Shown here: positions 1 to 8,672 of the stretch, one piece after another
Position numbering within the stretch: position 1 is the first letter of the stretch
How the letters are laid out: each line of letters opens with the position of its first letter
Source: Natrialba chahannaoensis JCM 10990
Lineage (GTDB): Archaea; Halobacteriota; Halobacteria; Halobacteriales; Natrialbaceae
DNA: 64,000 bases
Reading direction: 5' to 3'
NCBI RefSeq assembly: GCF_000337135.1
Contig: NZ_AOIN01000034.1
Coordinates: 43,448 to 107,447, forward strand
Translations under genes and position numbers: made by a program
The notes under the pieces: generated by a model
The model's input: the letters and a program-made list of their open reading frames with translations, nothing else
Databases searched by the model: none
What the model was told of the DNA's origin: nothing

Positions 1-141
1 GGGGACGATCGCTCATCGAGACACTCTCCGAGCCCACGGCAGGTCAACGTTTCGGGTTTCCAACACCATCAGGGTGAACACACGTCCTGCGGTCCTGCAA
101 CCGCTGCGAACCTTTTTCACACCAACCGTGGTCGAACACCC

Positions 142-909
142 ATGGCGACGGGGACCGCAGTCAGCCTCGAAAACGTTCGTAAAACCTACCAGCTGGCCGA
201 ACCCGTCCACGCGCTCGACGGCGTTGACCTCGAGATACCAGAGGGATCCTACACCGCGATCATGGGACCAAGCGGCTCCGGCAAGTCGACGCTGATGAAC
301 CTCGTCGGCTGTCTCGACACCCCAACCGACGGCACCGTCGTCGTCGGCGGACAGGACGTCGGCGACCTCGACGACCGCGAGCGGACCACCCTCCGGGGGA
401 TGACCGTCGGCTTCGTCTTCCAGACATTCAATCTGATGCCGCGACTCACCGCACTCGAGAACGTCGCCCTGCCACAGCTCTTTCAGGGAGTTAGCCGAAA
501 CGAGCGAACCGACCGCGCACGCGAGTTGCTGGAGCGTGTCGGACTCGGCGACCGGATGGACCACCTGCCGAACGAACTCTCTGGCGGCCAGCGCCAGCGC
601 GTCGCTCTCGCCCGCGCGCTGGTGAACGACCCGACGATAGTGCTGGCCGACGAGCCGTCAGGGAATCTCGACACCGAGACCGAGGCCGACGTGCTCGACC
701 TCTTCGACGAGTTCCACGACGCCGGTACGACCATGCTCGTCGTGACCCACGAGCGCCATGTGGCATCGCGCGCAGAGCGGATCGTCCACCTGCTGGACGG
801 TCAGATCGAGCGAATCGAGGAACTCGACAGCAGTGACGCGAGTCCGCGGTCGAGCGCTGGCCACGACCCTGACGAGCGCACAGGATCGGCACCCGGAGCG
901 AACGGCTGA
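142..909 (+). CDS. ABC transporter ATP-binding protein (MacB/LolD type)
   Basis: This 255-residue protein is the ATPase of a MacB/LolD-like ABC exporter and should act on the cytoplasmic face of the membrane. Walker A (GPSGSGKST, residues 42-50), the signature LSGGQ (146-150) and Walker B IVLADE (166-171) are all intact, followed by the H-loop in VVTHE. The C-terminal 35 residues are a hydrophilic acidic tail. The start is the ATG at 142. Its stop overlaps the start of the permease gene (TGATG at 907-911), so the two are very likely translated together. The substrate cannot be told from sequence. The 141 bases upstream hold no recognisable gene. Confidence 0.93.
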   Translation: MATGTAVSLENVRKTYQLAEPVHALDGVDLEIPEGSYTAIMGPSGSGKSTLMNLVGCLDTPTDGTVVVGGQDVGDLDDRERTTLRGMTVGFVFQTFNLMPRLTALENVALPQLFQGVSRNERTDRARELLERVGLGDRMDHLPNELSGGQRQRVALARALVNDPTIVLADEPSGNLDTETEADVLDLFDEFHDAGTTMLVVTHERHVASRAERIVHLLDGQIERIEELDSSDASPRSSAGHDPDERTGSAPGANG

Positions 910-2240
910 TGCGCCCACTCGAGTTCGGTCGACTCGCCTGGCGGTCGATCGGGAGCCACCGGTTACGCTCGGCGCTAACGACGCTGGGAATTATCATCGG
1001 TATCGCAGCGGTGATCGCGTTCGTCACACTGGGTGCGAGCCTACAGGCCGGCTTGCTCGGCGATATCAGCCCGGACGATCAGCGGAACCTCTACGGCTGG
1101 GCCGCCGAGCCGGAGACGGAAGGTGGCCCACTCGCCGGCGCACAACCAGTGTTCACGCAGGACGATCTCGAGCGGGTGGACGAACTCGAGGACGTCGACG
1201 CGGCCTACGGTTACATGCCAATTTCGACGCAGGCGTTGGCCTACGACGGTGAGCTAACGCCACAGAGCGATGCGCTGATCGCCGCGGGACCACCGTACAT
1301 CAGACCGGAGACGATCGACGAGGGTCGGCAGTTCGAGATGGGCGAACGTGAGGCAGTGATCAACCCGGCGGTGGCCGGCCAGTTCGAGGAGAACGTCTCC
1401 GTCGGCGACGAGTTGACCATCGTCAGGCAGGGCGGCGAGCAGACGTCGGTGACTGTCGTCGGGATCACGGACAGTTCTGAAGGACTGAGTCCGTTCGAAG
1501 GGTTCGAGCCGTCGCCACGGGTGTACGTGCCGACGGACCCCTACTACACGGAGGAGGTAGACGGGATCGGTGCCGGGTTTGGTGGTGACGAAGCAGCTGA
1601 AGACGAAGCGGACGAGGCGGATCCAGCCGACGGCGATGACGGCGATGCAGCAACCGCTGAGGACGCCAGATTCCTCGCAATCGTCGTCGAGGCACCATCT
1701 GCCGACGAGGGGGATATCGACCAGGCTCGCGACAGCGCACTGGCCGTACTCGAGAGCGACGACTCCGATGCGAGTGAGTTGCTCGGCGACGACCTCGAGA
1801 TCACCATGCAGACGAGCACCGAGTTGCTCCAGCAGCTACAGGACATACTCGACCTGCTGCAGAACTTCATCGTTGGCATCGCGGCTATCTCGCTCGTCGT
1901 CGGTTCGATCGGCATCGCGAACATCATGCTGGTTAGCGTCACCGAGCGGACCCGTGAGATCGGGATTATGAAGGCCGTTGGTGCGCAGAACCGGGACGTG
2001 TTGGGCCTGTTCCTGACGGAAGCGGTGGTGCTGGGAGTCATCGGTGCCATCCTCGGCACGGTACTCGGACTCGCCGTTGGGTACGCCGGGGCGTGGTACA
2101 TCGATATTCCGCTCGTCTATCCCTACGAGTACGTCGCGCTCGCTGTCGCCGTGGGAATCCTCGTCGGCGTTCTCTCAGGGCTCTATCCCGCCTGGCGGGC
2201 GGCCCGAACGGATCCGATCGACGCGCTCCGGTACGAGTGA
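909..2240 (+). CDS. ABC transporter permease (MacB/FtsX family)
   Basis: This 443-residue membrane protein partners the upstream ATPase. It has one N-terminal membrane segment (about residues 17-40), a long extracellular MacB-like core domain, and three C-terminal membrane segments typical of FtsX permeases, with the characteristic TEREIGIMKAVGA-like loop (here TERTREIGIMKAVGAQ). The extracellular domain carries an Asp/Glu/Ala-rich low-complexity stretch around residues 220-250, a common halophilic feature. It starts on the stop codon of the ATPase gene. Such pairs export peptides, lipids or drugs or act as mechanotransducers; which applies here is unknown. Confidence 0.9.
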   Translation: MRPLEFGRLAWRSIGSHRLRSALTTLGIIIGIAAVIAFVTLGASLQAGLLGDISPDDQRNLYGWAAEPETEGGPLAGAQPVFTQDDLERVDELEDVDAAYGYMPISTQALAYDGELTPQSDALIAAGPPYIRPETIDEGRQFEMGEREAVINPAVAGQFEENVSVGDELTIVRQGGEQTSVTVVGITDSSEGLSPFEGFEPSPRVYVPTDPYYTEEVDGIGAGFGGDEAAEDEADEADPADGDDGDAATAEDARFLAIVVEAPSADEGDIDQARDSALAVLESDDSDASELLGDDLEITMQTSTELLQQLQDILDLLQNFIVGIAAISLVVGSIGIANIMLVSVTERTREIGIMKAVGAQNRDVLGLFLTEAVVLGVIGAILGTVLGLAVGYAGAWYIDIPLVYPYEYVALAVAVGILVGVLSGLYPAWRAARTDPIDALRYE

Positions 2241-2288
2241 GGACGATAGACGGGAAGAGCCAGAATTAGAATTAGAATCAGAACCGAA

Positions 2289-3098
2289 TCAGCCCCGGTT
2301 TCGATTGTCGTCAGTTACCTGATCGTCGCCTGCAGCGTTGTCGGCGTCCGTGGCATCGTCGTCATCCCCATGCCAGCGTGCCGCCTCTCGGTCGGGGCGG
2401 TCCCCTGTGTCAGTATCAGCGGGTGGCTCAGTGTCGGTGGCTCGACCGCGTTCGCGAGTTTCGTCCTGGTCGCGATTCGTATCTGAGCGAGCGCGGTGGT
2501 CGGTGGCTGTAGATCCGTAGCGGTCGGGACGAGTAGAACGGTCCGATCGATCAGACGAAGGTGGCCCGTTGGGAGGCGACCGCGAGCGGTCAGCGCGGTC
2601 GGGGTGTGTCGCGGACGAGTCCGTGGGCCCGGTGGCGCGCGAAGCCCGTGGCGAGCGCACGCGGCGACCGCGTGGCCCCTCACGCCGGGGCGGCTCCGTC
2701 CCGAGCGTCTGGTTGGTTCGGTGTCGCACCGACGGGAACTCGCGGGCGAGGTACGATCCGAGGACACCGCCGAGTAGCGAGAGGCCAACGGTGTAGAGCA
2801 AGACGACCGTCGAAAGCAGTCCGAAGAAGGCAAGCACGACGACAAAGCCCTCGAACGGGACGGCGGCGACGCCGAAGCCAAATCCCATAAATCCGAGGAA
2901 GAAGAGGGCAATGCCGACGACCGGCACGAACATGATCGCACCGGCGAGCGCCCCGGCGAGGACACCGTCTCTCGTTTCCGGTCCCTCGAGAAAGCCGGCG
3001 ACTGCGCCCCCGATGATCGTCGAGAAGGGGATAAACGAGAGGACAACGGCGACGACGGCACCGATGAGCGCGTTGATAGCAGTTCGGCCACGACTCAT
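2289..3098 (-). CDS. DUF5518-like haloarchaeal membrane protein
   Basis: The 269-residue product has an N-terminal block of about four hydrophobic segments (residues 8-30, 43-75, 75-95, 95-115) with the Gly-rich pattern GAVAGFLEGPETRDGVLAGALAGA seen in haloarchaeal DUF5518 proteins, then a hydrophilic tail of about 150 residues rich in Arg, Asp, Ser and Thr that looks disordered. Family recognition is from the membrane part only. It is convergent with the ABC permease gene (48-bp gap). No function is known. Confidence 0.75.
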   Translation of the reverse strand: MSRGRTAINALIGAVVAVVLSFIPFSTIIGGAVAGFLEGPETRDGVLAGALAGAIMFVPVVGIALFFLGFMGFGFGVAAVPFEGFVVVLAFFGLLSTVVLLYTVGLSLLGGVLGSYLAREFPSVRHRTNQTLGTEPPRREGPRGRRVRSPRASRATGPTDSSATHPDRADRSRSPPNGPPSSDRSDRSTRPDRYGSTATDHRARSDTNRDQDETRERGRATDTEPPADTDTGDRPDREAARWHGDDDDATDADNAAGDDQVTDDNRNRG

Positions 3099-3294
3099 AC
3101 GCGACCAACGACGAGCAGCGAGAAAAGTGTCCGTGGTCGAAACGACTCGTTTCGGAGCGCTGTCCAGTTCACTCCTTTCCTAGGCACGGTCTATAGTACC
3201 CGCTGAAAATCACGAGACACCAGATTGTACGAGGGCTGTGGACCACCGTGGGAACCGTTTCAGTCGGTACGGTGGTGGGAATGCCAGTAGCAAC

Positions 3295-3675
3295 TCACCC
3301 AGGGTTAGCGACTGTTTTTGAGTGAACCTCTTCAGATCGCTCGTTTTTATGGATGATAGTCAGGCGCTCAGGGAACCCAGACATCAATTCGAGCGTGACT
3401 TGATAGGGAACATTACGGCCAACATCCGAGACAATTTCAGAATCTACTTTGTTGATACAGATTATGATCGTTATTTCGCCATCTTCTATGATCATATTTT
3501 CCAAGACTACTTGATGCGTTTCGTCCCCCGTTGGGAAGACGCCCTCAACGACGATTTCGTTAGAGGGCTCCAGCCAACGTACGTCGGTAGATGTCTCGCC
3601 TGAAAGAATACTAGGAGGGGTTGTCAATCCTGAAAGATTGGTGAAGCTCCACGATCGCACATGCATAGCCCTCAT
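3295..3675 (-). CDS. Hypothetical protein, possible N-terminally truncated lipoprotein domain
   Basis: This is a 126-residue open frame with ATG starts at 3675 and 3666. The sequence from VRWLEPSNEIVVEG through VTLELMSGFPERLTIIHKN resembles the C-terminal half of a common haloarchaeal lipoprotein family with the pattern VEGTIPG...YRATVEFDGGLP. The signal peptide and lipobox of that family are absent, and the base composition is visibly more AT-rich than its neighbours, so it may be a decayed fragment or a transferred gene. Similarity is by eye only. Confidence 0.4.
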   Translation of the reverse strand: MRAMHVRSWSFTNLSGLTTPPSILSGETSTDVRWLEPSNEIVVEGVFPTGDETHQVVLENMIIEDGEITIIICINKVDSEIVSDVGRNVPYQVTLELMSGFPERLTIIHKNERSEEVHSKTVANPG

Positions 3676-3835
3676 ATCTGTGTGAAGGAACTTAGATTGT
3701 CACTGTCCATACGGAGCCATTTCCGACTGAACGCACCTACTGCTGCGTGCACACACGCAGAAAGCAACTACTACTGCCAACCGAGTCCTGTGACTGGGCA
3801 GGGACCTTAAGCCCGCGCGGCATAATATGCGACTA

Positions 3836-4981
3836 ATGGACCGACGGACGTTCGTCCGCGGCGTCGGCGGCGGCTCGGTCGCCGCACTCGCCGGCTGTCT
3901 GACCCGCAACGGCGAGAACGAAGAACACGCCGCCGAAACGGGGCCGCTGCGAGTCGCTACCTACACCTCCTTCGCGACCGGCTCAGACTCCGACCCTAAT
4001 ACCGACTCCGATCCCAATCCCGATCAGGCCCCCAGCCCCGCCGGCGACTGGTTCCGAGAAACCGTCGAAGAAGAGTTCGAGGAGGAAATCGAGTGGACCG
4101 TCCCCGAATCCGGCATCGAACACTACATCCAGCGCGCCCGTCTCGACGCCGACATCGACACCGACGTCATCCTCGGCCTCACCGCGAGCGAACTCGCACT
4201 CGTCGACTCCGCCCTCGACGCCCACGGCGACACGCGACTGTTCGAATCGCTCGAGCGCGACCGCTTAGAGCACGCCGACCGAATCCAATCCGACCTCGCC
4301 TTCGACGACCCGCGCGACCGCGTACTCCCCGTGGGCACCAGCTACCTCTCGCTCGTCTACGACGAGACGGTACTCGAGTCCCCACCCGAGACGTTCGAGG
4401 ACCTTCTCGAGCCGACGTATTCGAACACGTTGCTCGCACAGGATCCGCGCGTGTCGAATCCGGGGCAGGCGTTTTTCCTGTGGACGGTCGCAGAGTTCGG
4501 GTCGGGCTCTGACATGCTCTCTTTCTGGGAGGAACTGCAGACGAACGGCGTTCGCATCGAGGAGCGCTGGACGGACGCCTACCGAGACGCCTATCTCGAG
4601 GGCGAGCGGCCGATGGTGGTCTCCTACTCGACAGATCAGGTGATTGCAGCCGCGACGGACCGGGAGATGCAACGCCACCAAATCGCGTCACTCGACGACG
4701 CAGGATATCAGAGTACGGAGGGCGCTGCAATCTTCGCGGACACGGCGCAGCCAGACCTCGCCTACGAGTTCGTCGACCTTGTACTATCGCGGACGGCGCA
4801 GGGAGAGCTCGCAACGCGAAACGCGCAGTTCCCCGCTGTCAGAGATGAGTACGTCAACCTCGATGCGACCTTCCTTGAGAACGCGGTGGAGCCAGCCGAG
4901 ACAGTAAGGCTCACCTACGACGATCTGGAGGGAGAGTTCGCGACCTGGCTCGAGACTTGGGACGACGAAATCGCAGATTGA
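3836..4981 (+). CDS. Thiamine-type ABC transporter substrate-binding lipoprotein
   Basis: The 381-residue protein has a Tat signal with lipobox (RRTFVRG... ALAGC) and resembles extracellular solute-binding proteins of the thiamine-binding (TbpA/ThiB) family: LRVATYTSF at the mature N-terminus, DVILGLTASELAL, and the VLPVGTSYLSLVYD segment. A short Asp/Pro/Asn-rich repeat lies in the linker after the first strand. The start is uncertain: ATGs at 3827 and 3836 are in frame, and the TATA-like CTTAAG at about 3806-3811 best fits a leaderless start at 3836. No permease or ATPase gene adjoins it, so the rest of the transporter must be encoded elsewhere. Confidence 0.8.
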   Translation: MDRRTFVRGVGGGSVAALAGCLTRNGENEEHAAETGPLRVATYTSFATGSDSDPNTDSDPNPDQAPSPAGDWFRETVEEEFEEEIEWTVPESGIEHYIQRARLDADIDTDVILGLTASELALVDSALDAHGDTRLFESLERDRLEHADRIQSDLAFDDPRDRVLPVGTSYLSLVYDETVLESPPETFEDLLEPTYSNTLLAQDPRVSNPGQAFFLWTVAEFGSGSDMLSFWEELQTNGVRIEERWTDAYRDAYLEGERPMVVSYSTDQVIAAATDREMQRHQIASLDDAGYQSTEGAAIFADTAQPDLAYEFVDLVLSRTAQGELATRNAQFPAVRDEYVNLDATFLENAVEPAETVRLTYDDLEGEFATWLETWDDEIAD

Positions 4982-5044
4982 CCCACAGAAGGCAGTGAGA
5001 ACTCGGTGCAGTTTTAAGACGGCGAGCGTGGTACGTCGCTGCGC

Positions 5045-5413
5045 ATGGCCCTACAACGGATACTCAGCGGTGACCCCTCGAAGACGTCGAAGCTCTACCT
5101 CGCGATCGGCGTGCTCTCGCTGATCAAAGCGATTGCAGTGCGAGACGACAAGAATCGGTTCAGACAGGAGTTGACGGACGCCGGACTCTTCATCGGCGTC
5201 GGTCTCGCACTCAGAAAATATAGTCAGCTCAAAGCGGAGAAGCGCTCGGAGATCGAGTCGCAGGTACCCGACTGGGCGCTCGACGTTGCCGAGTCTGCAG
5301 CGGCGAAGCAGGCAGTCCGAAGCGCGGCAGACCGCGGACTGCGGGGCCGCTCCCAACCGGAACCGGAGCCAGGTATCCGTGACCGAGCGCGCGGACTGCT
5401 CTCGAGTCGGTAA
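5045..5413 (+). CDS. Conserved haloarchaeal hypothetical protein
   Basis: The 122-residue product has a weakly hydrophobic N-terminal half (LYLAIGVLSLIKAIAV and LFIGVGLALRKYS) and a charged C-terminal tail. No known domain is recognisable. The start is the ATG at 5045, 63 bp after the upstream stop, and codon use is typical of the genome. It may be a small membrane-associated protein. Confidence 0.65.
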   Translation: MALQRILSGDPSKTSKLYLAIGVLSLIKAIAVRDDKNRFRQELTDAGLFIGVGLALRKYSQLKAEKRSEIESQVPDWALDVAESAAAKQAVRSAADRGLRGRSQPEPEPGIRDRARGLLSSR

Positions 5414-5475
5414 GCAGACGAGGACAATCGAAGACTCGAGAACTTGAGGACTCAAAGAATCAAAGAAACAAAGGA

Positions 5476-5515
5476 TCGAGGACCGAGGACCGAGGACCGA
5501 GGACCGAGGAACCGA
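5476..5515. repeat. Heptanucleotide tandem repeat (CGAGGAC)n
   Basis: About five head-to-tail copies of CGAGGAC lie between two convergent genes, followed by a degenerate AAC-containing copy. It is non-coding by context. Confidence 0.85.
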
Positions 5516-5543
5516 GCCGTCCGACTGGTGACTATCGGCTTCG

Positions 5544-7478
5544 TCAATCGTCGGAAAGCGCGTCACTCAGCGCATCCGTCCCGCCGACGATCGGAAGCCG
5601 AGCAGCGCTCTGTTTCACGTCAAGCGTGAGTTCTTTCACCTCTGGCGGCCGCTGCGTGAAGTTGTAGTCCGTCGAGAGGACGGCGATACCGATCCGATGA
5701 TCCGATGCGAAGACGTGGTCGTCAGGCTGGAGGTCGAACGAAAGCCGGTACGGCGTGCCGGGCTGGATGGCGAACGTCTCCGAGTTCGACTTTCGGTTCT
5801 GCGGGTTCATCCACCCCCGGTTGATGATTTCGGTCTCCCCGTCCGGCCCAACGTCGACCAGCACACCCGTCACGTTCGCCGATTCCGAGTCGAACGAGAG
5901 TCGCACGTCGAGTTCGACCGTGCCGCTCAGGTGAACCTCCTCCGCGAGCTGTGCGGTCGTATACAGCAGTCGGTGTGGCGACTCCTCAGCTGCGATCAGG
6001 TCGTCCGCCGGCGTTTCCGGTTCTTCCGGATCGACGACCGTCTCGGTGACCGATCGGCCACGCGTGTGTTCGAGTGTGAGTCCACCCATCGTCCGGCCAC
6101 CCGGCGTGAAGTTGAGTTCGGCCTCGCTCGTCTCTGGAACCGGCCACTCGTCGTACGTGGTCCAGGAGTCGTCCTCCCGCTGGACCGTCGCTGTCGGCCC
6201 GTCCATCACGTCGTTCTCGACGCCAAACAGCCAGCGCGTCCACCACAGGTTCAACTCATCGAGCCACTCGTCCGGCCGATGGCTGAGTGGACTCGAGTGC
6301 CCGCCCTGGTGGAGCCAAATTTTGCGCGAGACGCCGGCCTCGCGCAGCGCGTCGTACCACTGGGCGAACTGCTTGGTTTTGACGTTGTCGTCGTTGAGTC
6401 CGTGGGTAACGAGGACGGCGGCCTCGACGTTGTCGGCGTCGTGGACGTAGTTGCGGGCGTCCCAGAACTCGTTGTAGTTGCCAGTCTCGCGACCCTGGTC
6501 GACTTCGATCTGCTCGAGGATCGGTTCGGCGACCTCCCGGTCCTTTCTGGTCGTGACCCAGGCGGCGAGCTGGTAGGCGTCCTCGCCCTGCCAGCCGCCG
6601 GGGGCGACGACGTGGCCGTTCGCTCTGAAGTAGTCGTACCAACTCGAGACCGCGACCTCCGGGACGATAGCTTCGAGGCCGTCGACGCCGGTCGCCGCGA
6701 CGCCGTTCGGGAGCGTGCCGTTGTACGACGCGCCGATCATGCCGGTTTTTCCGGTCGTCCACTCGGCCCCAACGGGGTCGTCGCCGGAGCGGGAATCGTA
6801 AGCCGTCGCACGGCCGTTCAACCAGTCGACGACGGCTTTGATTCCGTTTACCTCCCGCTCGTCGCCACAGGTGTTCGCACCGGTGGACTTGTGGGTGCCG
6901 GGCGAGGAGGCGTACGCGAAGACGAAACCTCTGGGGACGAAGTACTCCTCGTAGGTGCTCGGCCCGATCCAGTCGGTTCCACTGCCGCTGAACGCCGTCA
7001 GGTCGTCGCTGTCGACCGTCTGCTCGGCCGACGTGTCGCTTCGCGGTCGATTGTCACGACCCGGCTTGTCGGGTTCGTACAGCGAGACATCGACATCGTA
7101 GAGGTCGGCCGTGCTCATATCTAGACCGCCGTAGTATGGGCTTGGCTCCATAATCACCGGCAACGCGATGTCGCTGTCCACAGTCGACTCGGGCCTGGCA
7201 ATCTCGACGTGAATCCGGTCCAGATCGCCGGTGTCGGTCGTGTCGGTCTCGGTTTCGACCCAGAACTCCTCACGGAGGACGTCGTCCTCGGCGAAGACGG
7301 GTTGCGCGCGACCGTCCTCGAAGATGGGACCGTCGGCGTCCGCCGCCGCAGTTGCGGTGACTGCTCCCGGAACCACCGCCGCACCAATCCCGGCAGCGGC
7401 GTACGTTCCGAGTGCCTCACGGCGTGTGAGCACGTTTTCGCTCGGCTCCCCGTCGCGTGGTATGTCATCTCCAGACAT
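5544..7478 (-). CDS. Secreted Xaa-Pro dipeptidyl-peptidase (S15/CocE family)
   Basis: The 644-residue enzyme is an S15/CocE-type serine hydrolase that would cleave X-Pro dipeptides or related esters outside the cell. The nucleophile lies in GASYNG, the acid in THGLNDDNV and the histidine in HQGGHSSP; the C-terminal jelly-roll domain (from about residue 430) ends with the usual GHRIGIAVLSTD-like segment (here DHRIGIAVLSTDYNF). A Tat-like signal (TRREALGTYAAAGIGAAVVPGA) sits about 20 residues in. I chose the ATG at 7478 over a GTG one codon earlier; a TATA-like TTATAA about 25 bp upstream fits a near-leaderless transcript. Confidence 0.9.
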   Translation of the reverse strand: MSGDDIPRDGEPSENVLTRREALGTYAAAGIGAAVVPGAVTATAAADADGPIFEDGRAQPVFAEDDVLREEFWVETETDTTDTGDLDRIHVEIARPESTVDSDIALPVIMEPSPYYGGLDMSTADLYDVDVSLYEPDKPGRDNRPRSDTSAEQTVDSDDLTAFSGSGTDWIGPSTYEEYFVPRGFVFAYASSPGTHKSTGANTCGDEREVNGIKAVVDWLNGRATAYDSRSGDDPVGAEWTTGKTGMIGASYNGTLPNGVAATGVDGLEAIVPEVAVSSWYDYFRANGHVVAPGGWQGEDAYQLAAWVTTRKDREVAEPILEQIEVDQGRETGNYNEFWDARNYVHDADNVEAAVLVTHGLNDDNVKTKQFAQWYDALREAGVSRKIWLHQGGHSSPLSHRPDEWLDELNLWWTRWLFGVENDVMDGPTATVQREDDSWTTYDEWPVPETSEAELNFTPGGRTMGGLTLEHTRGRSVTETVVDPEEPETPADDLIAAEESPHRLLYTTAQLAEEVHLSGTVELDVRLSFDSESANVTGVLVDVGPDGETEIINRGWMNPQNRKSNSETFAIQPGTPYRLSFDLQPDDHVFASDHRIGIAVLSTDYNFTQRPPEVKELTLDVKQSAARLPIVGGTDALSDALSDD

Positions 7479-7702
7479 CACCAGAGATAATCACAGATAG
7501 TTATAAGTAATTTTGCGGGAGGTATTGAGTTACTTATACTAACTTGATCGGTTGCTGCGAAACGGGAAAACGGAACAGTAGATGGTAGCACGGTTTCTTT
7601 ATTAAGAACCGATCCTGAAACTGAATCGGGCAGTTCGGTAACTACGTGTGCTTATTGAACGCTGGACGGTCTATCAGGACTGAGAGATATTCAGAATACC
7701 GT

Positions 7703-7723
7703 GCTGAATACAGAGCGCGAATG
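7703..7723 (+). repeat. 21-bp sequence shared with 54792-54812 (insertion-sequence relic?)
   Basis: The 21 bases beginning GCTGAATACAGAGCGCG are identical to the minus strand at 54792-54812. Both copies lie in intergenic, AT-richer DNA, consistent with the remnant end of the same transposable element. The element itself is not recognised. Confidence 0.6.
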
Positions 7724-7759
7724 CGGCATGGTAGTTTGGACGATCGTCATTCGTTCGAA

Positions 7760-8464
7760 TCATTCGGAGAGACACCGCTCGATTGCGCGCTCGGTGTGCA
7801 GTGCTGTTGTATCGAACATCGGTACACTCGGGCGGTCGCTTTGCTCAACGAGCATTTCAATCTCCGTACAGCCTAATACGAGACCCTCTGCCCCCTTCGC
7901 GGTCAACGTATCGATCACTGAAAGATACAGTTCTCTGGAGTCTTCCCGAACAAGACCGTTCGTCAATTCGTCGAATATGATGGTATCGACTGCCTCGCGC
8001 TCCTCGGCGTCCGGGGTGACGACCTCAATGCCGTGGCTCGCGAATCGGTCTCGGTAAAACGGTGCTTCCATCGTGGTCTTCGTTCCAAGGACACCGACTG
8101 TCTGGATGTCTTCGGTCAGTATCGCATCGGCTGCGACATCCACGATGTGAAGGAACGGTATCGAGAGTGCCTCGGTTAGTTGGGGCGCGACCTTATGCAT
8201 CGTATTCGTCGCCATGATAAGGAAATCGGCACCACCGCGTTCAAGATCACGGGCAGCTTCAGTCAGCATTCCTGCAGCAGTGTTCCACTGCTCGTTTCGG
8301 ATACACCGTTCGATCTCGGCGAAGTTCACACTTCGAATTAGAAGATCACCTGCAGCGTGGCCACCGTACACTTCATTGACACCCTTATCAATACGGCGGT
8401 AGTACTCAATAGTAGATTCGCTGCTCATGCCACCTAAAACCCCAACTGTTTGAAGCCCGTCCAT
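7760..8464 (-). CDS. Amino-acid racemase, aspartate/glutamate racemase family (YgeA-like)
   Basis: The 234-residue protein has the two-domain Asp/Glu racemase fold: an N-terminal VGVLGGMSSEST and the paired catalytic motifs ATNTMH (Thr86) and LGCTE (Cys199). The Thr/Cys pair, in place of two cysteines, is the arrangement I recall for the YgeA subgroup, which racemises several amino acids. I chose ATG at 8464 instead of a GTG four codons earlier. The gene stands alone, bounded by inverted repeats. The substrate cannot be fixed from sequence. Confidence 0.87.
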   Translation of the reverse strand: MDGLQTVGVLGGMSSESTIEYYRRIDKGVNEVYGGHAAGDLLIRSVNFAEIERCIRNEQWNTAAGMLTEAARDLERGGADFLIMATNTMHKVAPQLTEALSIPFLHIVDVAADAILTEDIQTVGVLGTKTTMEAPFYRDRFASHGIEVVTPDAEEREAVDTIIFDELTNGLVREDSRELYLSVIDTLTAKGAEGLVLGCTEIEMLVEQSDRPSVPMFDTTALHTERAIERCLSE

Positions 8465-8672
8465 AGATCTTGTCACTCATACAACTATTAGGTGCTTACG
8501 GTCGCACGATGGATTAATTCTCTATATTCAGCAAGCGACTTTTGGCATAGTTCGGATAGATTGATAGCCGCTTCGGTAACTGCTTGCCCTATACTTACCG
8601 CGATTTTCACACCTCATACTGAATAAAGAAACCGAACTACCAACTACTGGAAACGCACCGAGACCGAGTCGG

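Larger units (their letters stand above)
7591..8634. repeat. Racemase segment bounded by 13-bp inverted repeats
   Basis: The sequence CGGTTTCTTTATT at 7591-7603 recurs in inverted orientation at 8622-8634, bracketing the racemase gene and its AT-richer flanks. It may mark the ends of a former mobile segment or a simple pair of terminator-like sequences. No transposase is present and no target duplication is visible. Confidence 0.4.

Noticed and set aside
5697..7124. 475-residue open frame on the plus strand
   Set aside because: It lies entirely antisense to the S15 peptidase, whose catalytic motifs are clear; long antisense frames are common in high-GC genes.
7760..8464. Loss of the first catalytic Cys in the racemase (Thr86)
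   Set aside because: A Thr/Cys pair is normal in the YgeA subgroup, so this is not decay.
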